Below, in pieces: positions 46,618-58,800 of a stretch of DNA of 64,000 bases. Every line of letters starts with the position of its first letter. Within the stretch, counting starts at the first letter, position 1. The stretch covers positions 62,559,674-62,623,673 of the forward strand of contig NC_068938.1 in the NCBI RefSeq assembly GCF_016801865.2, given 5' to 3'. A model generated the notes under the pieces. The model saw only the letters and a list, made by a program, of their open reading frames with translations. It was not told the DNA's origin and did no database searches. This stretch comes from Culex pipiens pallens (Eukaryota; Arthropoda; Insecta; Diptera; Culicidae). The position numbers were made by a program, and so were the translations under genes.

Positions 46618-47609
46618 GAAATTTGGTAACAAAAATTTGACGTCATTTTTTTCTTTTTAATCTAAAAATACATCATTTTCAGGTGACTTCTTCGAAAAAG
46701 TTGCAACTTTTTAAATTTAAAAAAAATTTCTAATGTTTGCTTATTTTGAAAAATAATAATTTTCAAGAAGCTGAGAGTCATTTTGAAAAATTTAACGCCA
46801 GATTGATTCCACAAAAAAAATTTTGTGTATTTTAGAGGACAACACCTCAACTTTTTGCAACGGGAAAACGAGTTTCCATTTTTAATTGGGGAAATTTCAG
46901 AAAAGCATTCAAAATATTTGAAAGTGTATTCGAAAAGGCTATATTTCTTTTAGGAGGAGGGATGCGAGGACATACCAAACGCTCCGGAAAATTGCTGAAA
47001 TATTATTAAAAACAAATTGCCTGCAAATTCGACTGTGAGAAGAATCGATTTCCGGTAGAAACATAAAAAATAGATTTTGGTGCATCCCTAAAATCACCTA
47101 AATGTTATGAAATTTATCAGTAAAAATGCTTTTTTTAATGTCAAAGTCCTATTCAAAAAAATATCAAATAACAAATAATTTAAGAGATCAGATTGAAGAA
47201 TGTGTAATTTTTCACATTGAAATTGTGCATTTAGATTTCAAATTCATGTTTATTTTTGTGAGCTGGGTGCAGAATAGTTGTCCGCAAAGCGGCCTCAATT
47301 TAGAACTGTCAAAGCGGAACCAATTTACTGTTCGCAAAATAATACCAAGAAGTGGCAAGTATTGTGATCGATCTATAATTTATTTTGTCAGGAATAAAAA
47401 AAGTCGATGGCGTCGAGCTATTAAGGTATTCGAAGTCAAAACATCTTAAGAACACCCAACCGGCGGTCGCATGATTGTGATGCATGGCGGCATGAAAGTA
47501 TATCAAATTCTGCATGAAATCTGTCCTCATGCATTTTTTGCGATGTAGGGGTATGACATTTTGGCCCGTTACCGACAATTATCGACATTACCGACGGCCG
47601 ATTGACTAT
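46618..47609. other. Gene-less stretch
   Basis: AT-rich sequence. A 107-codon plus-strand frame at 47126-47449 has no recognisable domain and overlaps an opposite-strand frame. Confidence 0.4.
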
Positions 47610-47710
47610 ATTGCAAAAAAAAAAAATCTTAACAGAACGAGGATTGAACCATCAACCTCTTGGTTGCTGATCCGACACGCTACCACCGCGCCATGGACGT
47701 TTGATGAATT
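47610..47710 (-). mobile_element. tRNA-like SINE head
   Basis: On the minus strand, A box TGGCGCGGTGG and B box GGTTCAATCC are followed by a T-run. Cloverleaf arms are incomplete and the acceptor stem does not pair well, so it looks like a SINE or tRNA fossil and not a tRNA gene. Confidence 0.5.
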
Positions 47711-48510
47711 AAGAGGGACAGAGCACCAACACATTCTGCTCTCTGTTGCTCGGGAACGCGCCAGCATTATATGTGTTGGTGAGAACTGCAGATCGCTGAC
47801 ATGTTTACACACGGGCAAAAATGATCTACGGGCTTGCTGCAAAAAATGTTATAAAATGTAACATTTTCTGCAGCAAATCCACTGTTGCAGATTTTGATAT
47901 ATATTTTTCCTTTGGGTGAAGAGAGTTGAAATCGAGATTGGCATGATTCGTTGCTAAAATTTCAAAATCGCTATGTCTCACGCAAAACCTATGTTTATAA
48001 CGCTTTTTGAAATGTTAGCGACGAATTATCAATAACTATGAATGGTACCTGCCAAATAATATTGGATAATCTTACTCCGATATTATCACTGCACATCAAA
48101 GATACGAACTTCCATTCGGTTGCTCTTCTGATTCACGAAATTCCACCCAATTTTGACAAAATTTTTCATCGCGTGGAAAACAGAAAAGGCCTCTTTTGGC
48201 CGCCCATCGTTTAGTATACGAAGAAAAAAGTGGGATGCACTTAATTTTTCATCGAAAACATCAACATCATCAGATCCAAAATGTTTCAAAACAATTCACT
48301 TCAGCAGCAAAAAATAAGTCACGCTTGAGCTTGAACATAGCCTTCTACTTTGTTTACGTTTACAGCTGCAGTGCTTTTGTATTAGTGGGGAGCAGTGGGG
48401 AGCTTTCGAAAATCACGTTACGCTTTCTGTCTTTTCAGCACCCAGTTTGTGAGTTAAGCTTTAAATAAATGACAGCTTCCAAATTTACCTTAATTTTTAC
48501 TGTGTACCTT
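47711..48510. other. Gene-less stretch
   Basis: Mixed unique and AT-rich sequence, with no coding or RNA gene signature. Confidence 0.4.
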
Positions 48511-49345
48511 TTTGCCTTCTTCACCTTACTGAGGAAAGGCTATAAAATCACTCGAAAAATGAACTTATTAATTTGACCTCGTAGACTTCACGTATACATA
48601 TCGACTCAGAATCATGTTCTGAGCAAATGTCTGTGTGGATGTGTTTAGGTGGGTGGACAAAAAAAATGTCACTCGATTATTTCTGGACTGAATGAACGGA
48701 TTTTGACCGTATTAGCCTCATTCGATCCGTCTTGGGGTCCCATAGGTCTCTATTTAAAATCAGCAAGTTTAGTTAAGTACTTCAAAAGTTATGCTAAAAA
48801 AACGATTTTGGCGTATGTCCGGAAGATTGTAAAAAGGGTGGATAGGTATTAAAAAGACCGTTCCAATGAGTCCAAAACATTGAAGATCTGACAACCCTAT
48901 CAATAGTTATAAGCACTTAAGTGTTATTTATACACTTTTTGGAGGCCGGATCTCAGATATTTGAATGAAAATGATGTCCAGGTTAGTTAGATAATCGAAA
49001 GACCTTTCAAATGAGCCTAAAACATCGAGAATCATACAACCCTATCAAAAGTTATTAGCACTTAAGTGTTATTTATACACTTTTTGGAGACCGGATTTCA
49101 GATATTGTGATAGAAATATTGTCTGAATCTTCCATGCTAACTATCGTTGGATAGGTATTTTATCAGACCTTGCCGATGAGCCAGAAATATTGAAGGTCTG
49201 CGAACCCTATCAAAAGAAATGAGTAATAAAGTTGATTTGTTAATCATGTTAAGGGGGAATGTTGCTATTTTTACTGAATGTATTGACTTTATGAATGTGA
49301 GGAAGGCACCAACCACCTAAAGGTGGATTAAGTAACGTTTTTTTA
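48511..49345. repeat. Dispersed repeat with internal tandem copies (CCTTCTTCACC...)
   Basis: Begins 'ttgccttcttcaccttactg' and ends 'aggtggattaagtaacg'. Internally, about 48866-48966 and 49009-49105 are diverged tandem units sharing 'agcacttaagtgttatttat' and a following 'acactttttggag'. A reverse-oriented fragment occurs near 12.8-12.9 kb. Probably a non-autonomous element. Confidence 0.55.
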
Positions 49346-49548
49346 TATAAAATTATAATTCTTGAATTATAATGAATGTAAAATGCTCAACTAAGATTTT
49401 TCAACAAGTTTTAATAATAGGAACCGTTTCCGCAATTGCACCCCCATCACGACAATTCCCTAAATTGCCAAATGTTTCCCCCTTCCCCCCTAAACCGGAA
49501 GGTCCCCTCCCCACCTTCAAACCCCAAAAAAAGTGACCCTCCACCTAC

Positions 49549-49803
49549 CTTGAACACTGTAGCTGCACGCCCCGCCGGTGCACTTGGCCGACTGTAGGCT
49601 CTTGCCAACGCAGTTGATGTCGTACTTTTCGGCGGCACCAATTCCACCGCCACTGGATGACGAATTGGCCACCAGGGCGGCCACCGCCGAAGTCGAGGAC
49701 GAAGCCGACGGGATGCCGGGCCCGCCGATGCAGGACCGGTGCCGCGTCTGGGTACAGTCCGAAGCGCAATCGCTCCACTCGGACCACGGCGACCAGCGGC
49801 CGG
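49549..49803 (-). CDS. unc-5: unc-5 exon: second TSP1 repeat
   Basis: A 255-bp exon in phase 1 at both ends, with acceptor TTTCAG and donor GTAGGT. It encodes AGRWSPWSEWSDCASDC, then TRHRSC, an inserted Ser/Ala/Gly-rich stretch of roughly 45 residues, then a Cys-containing tail (INCVGK, AKCTGGACSYSVQG). The W..W..W pattern is the C-mannosylation site typical of TSP1. The low-complexity insert between cysteines is unusual for this domain. Confidence 0.85.
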
Positions 49804-52800
49804 CTGAAATTGAGAAGTGGAGAGAGAGAGAAAAAAAATTGAATTATGCAAATTAGCTTGGGTGACTGTGTGTGTGTGTGTGTGGAAATGTTGAACATGC
49901 TGGTGGAACGATATGTTGTCGAGAGGGGTCGAGTAGACAAGGTACAACCGACGGCTGCTGCTGGTTGGTTAGTTCGTGTATTTTCCGGGTTCCAGGGTTT
50001 CCCTTTAAATTACTGTCTCGCGGGGCGTTCAATAGCTGCTACCGGGTTTCACAGTTTGTTGCACGGTTAGATACGTGGGCTGGGGTGGTTCTAATTTGAG
50101 TCCAAAAATTTTGAACCATTTTTGAAGTCGAAGTATCACTCCGGATGGATTGACGGAGTCAGTCCTGAAGTTCTCCTCAGTTTAATTCAGGAACTGACGG
50201 AGTCTGTTTTTGAGTCCTTCCAGTTAGTTCCAGTTAGTTTGTTTGGAGTCAGTTGTTCCCGAGTTACTCAACAACCCTACCCTACTCAAAGTGGTCAAAG
50301 GTCCATGAAATCAACTAGTTTGAAGTGGCGAAAAAATCTACGGGAATCGATACCACCAGCTATGCAAAACTACCAGGATGCCAACACCGGGTGATGAACG
50401 GGTGTGAGGATACCGTACAGGAAGCCCTGGCATTCCAGCAGCAGCTGCCCAGCCAGGCAAGGTCTGAGGTTTGCGTTGCATTCTAGGCTGAATACTTGAA
50501 ACACCGCACAGAGAGAGAAATGTAGACCAAAACGGCCACCAAAGGTACGGGGATCGTATTACTTTGCATAATTAACAGGCGCGCCGGCCCAGGATGTCGT
50601 AATTTTGTGAACGGTGTAAATGTGTGTGTGTATGTTTGTGTGGGAGCAATCTTGGCAGAAAGTAAATATATGGTGGGGCGAAACTGGAGGTCGAGCTTGT
50701 TTAAATATTGGCTGTGGCGGGGCGATTGCGGGATGTCGTTGGACGTTTAATTTAATTAAAATGGACTTTGGCCGGAGGGCATTTTTGGAATCGTTTAAAG
50801 GTGGCGAAATAGATCTTAGATATGGGAATGCGAGATTGAATTTGTCATGAAAATTAAAAGGGTATTTAAATTAATTTCGACTTAGAGATGATTGATTCTC
50901 AAGCAAGATGAAGGAAAACATTATAAAACTAAAAACAGCAAATTAATCTAATGATAAAATAAATAATTTAAAAATATAACATTCACAAAACTGAAACATA
51001 AATCACTGAAATTACAAAATTAGCAAAACTAAAAAAAATTAATAAAATTATCAAAATAAACAAAATTAACAAAATTAACAAAATTAACCAAATTAACAAA
51101 ATTAACCAAATTAACAAAATAAACAAAATAAACAAAATTAACAAAATTAACAAAATTAACAAAATTAACAAAATTAACAAAATTAACAAAATTAACAAAA
51201 TTAACAAAATTAACAAAATTAACAAAATTAACAAAATTAACAAAATTAACAAAATTAACAAAATTAACAAAATTAACAAAATTAACAAAATTAACAAAAT
51301 TAACAAAATTAACAAAATTAACAAAATTAACAAAATTAACAAAATTAACAAAATTAACAAAATTAACAAAATTAACAAAATTAACAAAATTAACAATTTT
51401 AACAAAATTAACAATTTTAACAAAATTAATAAAATTAACAAAATTAACAAAATTAACAAAATTAACAAAATTAACAAAATTAACAAAATTAACAAAATTA
51501 ACAAAATTAACAAAATTAACAAAATTAACAAAATTAACAAAATTAACAAAATTAACAAAATTAACAAAATTAACAAAATTAACAAAATTAACAAAATTAA
51601 CAAAATAAACAAAATCAACAAAATTAACAAAATTAACAAAATAAACAAAATTAACAATTTTAACAAAATTAATAAAATTAACAAAATTAACAAAATTAAC
51701 AAAATTAACAAAATTAACAAAATTAACAAAATTAACAAAATTAACAAAATTAACAAAATTAACAAAATTAACAAAATTAACAAAATTAACAAAATTAACA
51801 AAATTAACAAAATTAACAAAATTAACAAAATTAAAAAAATTAACAAAGTTAAAAAATTAAAAAATTAACAAAATTTAGAACATTTTTATAAAAAAGTGTT
51901 TTAAGGGGTGCACAGCAACCAAGGAAGTTGATGTCTTCTTGCATTGACGAATTTTTTCACGAAAAAACTTTTTGTGGTACCGTACATTCAAATTTCAGCA
52001 TAATTCTAAATATTTTGAGACGAAACCATGCAAACATGCTAAAGAGCAATTCCAGCTCAAATCCGGAATTTTTCTGGTACTTTTGTACCCGACCCTCTCC
52101 GATTTCAATGAAACATTTTTGTGTATACGTAGCCAGTTGCACTCGATAATGACATTTGAGAAGGGCATAAGGGTTTTTAATTTTTTTTTTGTATTTTGCA
52201 ATTTAAAAATTACTGTATCTCGAAGCCGTTGCATCGAATCAAAAAGTGGTCAATCACAATCTTGTAGGAAATTGGACGTGCTTTCTGAATAAAATACACT
52301 GAAATAAAAATACACGCCACTTCCATGAGATTTTTCGATTTTTAAGTTTAAAAGTTAAATTTGATAGTGATGTCACGGGAATTTGACGAGCTTTCCGGTA
52401 AAAATATTCACGAGACTGAAAAATCAAGTCTGTCATATAGAAATTGCCAAAAACTACTAAAAAAACTATTTTTTCAACATTTTTATTTTCAAAACCGCTG
52501 TATCTTCAGCGGACTTAGGACAATGGTCAATATGGAGACTTTCAAGTAAAATTGTCTTGAGAATCGATTCCCACTATCGGTTTTTGAAAATTTTTACGTT
52601 TAGACCACTTTTCTAAAAAACAGTTTTAGTAAATGATTTTTGTATTTTTTAGGAGAGACATACCATCCTGCATTTTTCGTGAGTCTTCACCATCAAATTT
52701 ACCTTTAAACTGAAAAATTGAAAAATCTCATAGAATTGGCGTGTATTTTTCTTTCAGTGTATTTTTTTCAAAAAGCTCGTAAATTTTCCTACAAGTTTGT

Positions 52801-55800
52801 CTTTGATCACTTTTTGATACGATGTAACGGCTTAGAGATGCAGCAATATTTAATTTACGAAATACAAAAATATTTCAAACCCTTACGCCCTTCTCAAATG
52901 TCATTATCGAGTGCAACTGGCTCCATATACACAAAAATGGCTTATATAGGCCTGGGATAACATGTCTAAAAAGTTTCATTGAAATCGGAGAGGGTCGGGT
53001 ACAAAAGTACCAGAAAAATTCCTGATTTGAGCTGGAATTGCTCTAAATATGACTATAAAAGCAAGATAATGCATTTCAAATTGTTTTCAGTTGATTAAAC
53101 TTGTAATTCCATTAAATTAAAAAAAAAATCAGTAGATTTTGGGGGAATGAAGTTTGAAAAATATTTTCAAATAAAAAAATGCTCAGAAATAACAACAATG
53201 CAAATGCTGAAACGCAAAAAATGTAAACCAAAATAATTTCAAATTTTCCATCATCCTTCATTGTACCCACATTGTAAAGACCGGCGCCACTCAAATTTTC
53301 CCCATTTCTGTCATTTAATGTCACATGTTAATGCGTCACACACATACACACATTTATCGCGCACAAAGTCATGTTCCGTTTTTACACTCGTTTTTTTGCG
53401 AGCTTCAAATAGTAATAATTTCAACAATTTTACAACCATTTCGTGTCTCCTCAACGGGGAGATTGTCTGTGTGTGTGTTCGACATAAAAATCTAAACCCA
53501 ACTGGGAAAGCTCCTCTCGACAAAGACAACGACACACTTGAGAAAACGACCACCGCTCAAGTCTCGCTCGCATATGCGTACATCCATACATTGTCTAGCT
53601 TTACGATCGCCATCGGTAATTGAATTTTCTTTCTTGGAAGAGTGGAAAACGGGGTTTTATGCAAAATGTTTTTTTTGTTGCGTCACTTTTTCTTGTCTGT
53701 CGTCATTTGTGTTTCGCGATGCTAGAGCAAAATGAGCAAATTGAATTCTTCTGTGGCAGAAAATTCATTTAAAACGTAAATAAACTTGAAGAACAAGTAC
53801 GTAAAAGTTTACATCAACGCTATGTAAAATTTGCACGCTTAAAATCAACACAACTTAACCACTAAGGAGACATTTAGTTCAGAAGTGCAGACAACCCTCT
53901 AGACGAGTGCGATGATACCCCAATGAATTTTAAATTAATCCTAGCCATTTAATTCGAATCCATTAGGATTAACTATTTGTACGACGATGGGAGGAGGGAG
54001 GAGGTTAAGTGGTGCAAAAATCCCTAGTTTCGTTCTCAAAAGGTAGAATTACGTTGTGGGAGGGCTGTACCTGCGAAAGAGTTCATGGTCATGAGAAAGA
54101 AGAAGAAGCAGGGAAAGTTGACAGCGTAAACATTGCACTGAAAGGTGTTGGTGGGTTTTCCTGCTCTCATGCGTGTGCTGGTGGTGTCAGGTGATGATAG
54201 TTGTTGAGTTGGTTTGCGGGAGGCTGGGGTTTCACAGCTAGCACAACAGAGCGAATGCGTTGGTGGTTGCGTTGAAAAGTGTGGGTAAAAGTGCGATTCT
54301 GGTAGTGTTGACAGGTCAAGGTTGAATGTCTGTTGTTTCTTGTTTCTTGTTTCTAGTTTCTAGTTTGTATTTTTGTATTTTTGTATTTTTGTATTTTTGT
54401 ATTTTTGTATTTTTGTATTTTTGTATTTTTGTATTTTTGTATTTTTGTATTTTTGTATTTTTGTATTTTTGTATTTTTGTATTTTTGTATTTTTGTATTT
54501 TTGTATTTTTGTATTTTTGTATTTTTGTATTTTTGTATTTTTGTATTTTTGTATTTTTGTATTTTTGTATTTTTGTATTTTTGTATTTTTGTATTTTTGT
54601 ATTTTTGTATTTTTGTATTTTTGTATTTTTGTATTTTTGTATTTTTGTATTTTTGTATTTTTGTATTTTTGTATTTTTGTATTTTTGTATTTTTGTATTT
54701 TTGTATTTTTGTATTTTTGTATTTTTGTATTTTTGTATTTTTGTATTTTTGTATTTTTGTATTTTTGTATTTTTGTATTTTTGTATTTTTGTATTTTTGT
54801 ATTTTTGTATTTTTGTATTTTTGTATTTTTGTATTTTTGTATTTTTGTATTTTTGTATTTTTGTATTTTTGTATTTTTGTATTTTTGTATTTTTGTATTT
54901 TTGTATTTTTGTATTTTTGTATTTTTGTATTTTTGTATTTTTGTATTTTTGTATTTTTGTATTTTTGTATTTTTGTATTTTTGTATTTTTGTATTTTTGT
55001 ATTTTTGTATTTTTGTATTTTTGTATTTTTGTATTTTTGTATTTTTGTTTTGTTTGTTTCTATTTTTATCGAGACTATCCGTCTGTAAAAACCCTGTCAT
55101 CATCACCACAAACGGGATCATTTCTACCCACTTTCCTAACAGTGCGAAACTACTTGTCCCGTGTCTTCCCTCGTCACACAGCTAACAGTAAGTTTCCCCC
55201 TCATCTCAAACCACATTCCCTCTGGAACCTGGGTGGCGCCCAAACAATGCGGTAAATTTGCATAAATACTGGCTGCTGCTGCTGCTGCCATGAAATGGGT
55301 TCGTAACCACCTCTTGAGAATTCTCGTCTTTTGGTCCCAACGTGTATGTGTGCGGTGTGGTGTGGCAAATTCGCATCCCAGGTTCAGTACACTTGACTGT
55401 TTACTACCTTCTTCATGGGAAGGGTAACGTGAGGGTGGGGAAAAGTGCCAAAACCGCTGCCTTAACTTGAAGCGCTGCCATCGTTGTTCGTTGTCTAAAC
55501 CCATAAGTGTTGCGAAAACAAAAAGCTTTTCGATGTTATCTCTTGGGAGCATTTGTCACCGAGCGAGAGGTCTACCTTGCTCTTCAAGAGGGTTCTATGG
55601 GTAGGAGGGTGTGTGGGTCATTTCGTCGAAAAGGTTCTTTCATCGAAAATATTGTTTCACCTTGTTAGTTGATCTCGTGTTCTTCTTGGAGATTTCAAGA
55701 GAATCTCAAATTAAGTTTAGGTCGTTTCACCGAAAAGGACATTTCATCGAATCGGCCATTTTCCCGAAAGGCCGTTTCATCGAAAACTCTAAAATAAGTA

Positions 55801-58800
55801 TCTGGGATAAGAACAATCTAAAACAAATTGCGGTGATTCGGCGAAACGACCTTTTCGGTGAAACGACCCAATCTCCAAAGCAAATCACTTACCTGTACAC
55901 GGCAAACAGTCCGGCGTGGTTTCGGTGTTGTGCCCGACGCAGGGGGCGCCACTGTTGAGCGGCAGGGGGTTGTTGCAGACGCGTGTCCGCTTCTGACCTT
56001 GCTTCGGATGGCCCGGACACTTGCAGTCGGTCCACGGTCCCCACGAGCCCCAACCGCCGTCCACTGGAAAAGAGTGAGAAGTACAAGATGTTGTTAGTTG
56101 GTTTCTTTTCGAGGTTAACTTTGTCTGGAAGCGGGTCGACGACCCACGCGTGTCGTAGAGACAGACTCTTAAAATGACAAAAATCAATCGGAGTCTACAT
56201 AAATCAGGCTCTTAGCGCGATCACACTTAACGTGTATAATCCGTTAATTTATTTCGATGCTCGCGTTTTGCCTTATACGTTGCTCAAGCATCATGGAAAG
56301 GGGAAAGTACCTATTTTCGGACCAAATGGATCTATTTTCGACCCAATGTTAGTCAACCGAAAATAAGTCCACTCCCTCTACTTCAAAACCAGACGTCCCA
56401 CCAACTCCGATAACCTTAAGACATCACCCCTGAACAGAATTCCTGAATGCACCACACAAATTAGTATGTAGTACACGGACGGCGGCGGCGCATTAACATA
56501 AAACTTCCCCTCCGCCCGCAGCAGCAGACAATAAATAGATAAAGCCGTAGTTATTGATAATTTTGGAGCGCATTTTATGGCTGGGCTCTTTTGTGGTCGA
56601 GCCTCTAAAGGCGAAAAGTTGTTGGCGGAGACTATACCTAGGACTACTGCCGGGGATCATGGTGGAACTTAAAATGTGAACAAAATGAAAATGTTGCGTT
56701 GCTTGGTGACTTTGTGAGATAATTTAGGATGGCCGGAGCACGATTTCCGGTGAGTTTTGCATTATTTTGAATAGGATATCTGTGCGAAGTTGGTTTTCAA
56801 AAATTTCAAATCAAGACAAGCATTTTAAAAGGGCGTAATATTGAATGTTTAACCCTTTTGAAATGTAAGTCTTGAATCAAGACTCTTGATTTACATTTTT
56901 TTAAATATTGGTTTCGAAAAGATCAAAAATTTCAGGAATGTTATATATTTTAACATTGTAAATCGGACCATTAGTTGCTGAGATATCGACGGTAGAAAAT
57001 GCTGGGTTTTTTTTGGTGAGATCCTGTTTTTAAACCTTTGCATGGCAATATCTCAGCAACTAAGGGTCGTACTGCTATTTTCTGCTGCTGCTGCTATTTT
57101 CAAAAAAATAGCCTAAAAATGGTTTTAACTTGAAAACGGTGAACTTTATCAAAATTTAACTATTGTACTTTTTGATTGCAAATTTAATTTTACATCGAAA
57201 AATGAAGTTGAAAAAATTTTGCGACCAACATTTTGATTTTTTGAAAAAATCAGTGTTGATTCAAAAATTCATAACTCGGTCAAAGATTTTTTGCACAATC
57301 TGAAAATTACTGAAAAGTCGGCATTTTATGTCCCCTAAAACATATCAAAAAATAAAAAGAGTTTTTTGAACATCAAGTTTTAGTGACAAAAAGTTAAATT
57401 AAAAATCAAATTTTTTTAACCGTGTATCATTTTTTTTCAGTGTAGTCCTTATCCATACCTACAACTTTGCCGAAGACACCAAATCGATTTAAAAATTTCT
57501 TAAAAAGAAACATTTTTTTGAATTTTCAGACATCATTTTTGTATGGACAGCTGCCAAATTTGTATGGAAAATTTTATGGACAAACTAATGATGCAAAATG
57601 GCGTCTTTGGGCATACCGAAGGCACCAAAAAAGTTTCAGCCAGATTAAAAAATACAAAAAAAAATCGAATGATCAAAATCTGAGGGAATTGCTCATCTTT
57701 AAAGTAGTCGGGCACGTACGTGTGACAAAATGTCCTCTGACTGAATTCTCTTTGACCAGTTGTCGCAATTGCAGCAATTTTCAAGTTGTGTCAAGATGTG
57801 CTATCAGATCAGATCGCAACTACTGTTATATGAAAAGCGACAACAATGCACGGGGTTTTTACGGTTGTTGTTGAATATCTGAAATTGAAATCAAATTTTG
57901 TAGATTTGTGAGGCCAAAAAGTGAGGCATTGAAAACTGCACAAAATGGCATTCTTAACTCAATCTGGCCAGCAATGCACGTGGAATAAGGTAGCATAATA
58001 ACGACGACTTCATATTTTTAATCGACTACCCTGGCACTTCAAACCCAAACAAAACCCTCCCGTTTTACTTCACATCCAACGCGATCTGTGCCTCAACTCT
58101 ACTCAATTCTCCACATCAGCTCAGAACCATGCCCCGTCCTGTCCAATCACTGCGCGTTGATCACGTTCGTCACGGGACGTTGGCTGTGGAATTCCGCTTG
58201 CCGCTCGTAAATGTTGACAAACACCTGTCCGATCGGGCTGAAATGTTTTGATTGCTCAATATAATATTCAGATGGGCGCGAGAGACTTCAAACGGGCCGC
58301 CACCGCCCTTTTGCTGCGGTTGATCGTTGAGGGGAACCGGCTTCACCTTAAAGATGTTCGGAGGTGCCTCTCTTTTTTGAATGTGGTAGGCTTCCGAGTT
58401 GGAACCTTTTTCTGGTGTTGTTGTTTTTGAAAGTCAGGGTTTGGACGTCGGTAATTTTACAATAAAATTGAGGAGGTTTAAAGAGTTTTAAAAAAGCTCT
58501 TTTTCCATCCCTGACGCCAAAACCTGCCCGAAGGCATCAACTTTCAAGGTTCTTGCCGGGAGTGCCATCATCGCATTTCAAAGATTAAAAACGGGGAGCC
58601 TGTGGATTAAAATGAAAGGCTGCTCCGTTAATGCTTTTTGTATGCCTCTTTCATAAACTTTTTTTTTTTAATTTACAAAAGCCTTCAAGTGATATTGAAA
58701 GGGATGAAACTCGCTTGGCGCGGAATCAGACGCAGCCAGACAGACAAACAGATCCGACTTCTGGCTTGGCCAGAAGTGAAGGAACGATAAGGAAGCTGCT

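Noticed and set aside
44406..46632. Ser/Arg-rich and Asp/Ser-rich frames
   Set aside because: Translations of the GGAGTC arrays at the two ends of the hAT element.
48866..49105. CRISPR-like spaced repeats
   Set aside because: Only two diverged long units within a transposable-element-like repeat in a eukaryotic genome; no array.
50983..51846. 287-codon minus-strand Leu/Ile-rich frame
   Set aside because: Produced by the 9-bp satellite, whose period is a multiple of three and contains no stop. No coding evidence.
54326..55255. Several 235-309 codon frames on both strands
   Set aside because: Artefacts of the GTATTTTT octamer array; the same octapeptide appears in every frame.
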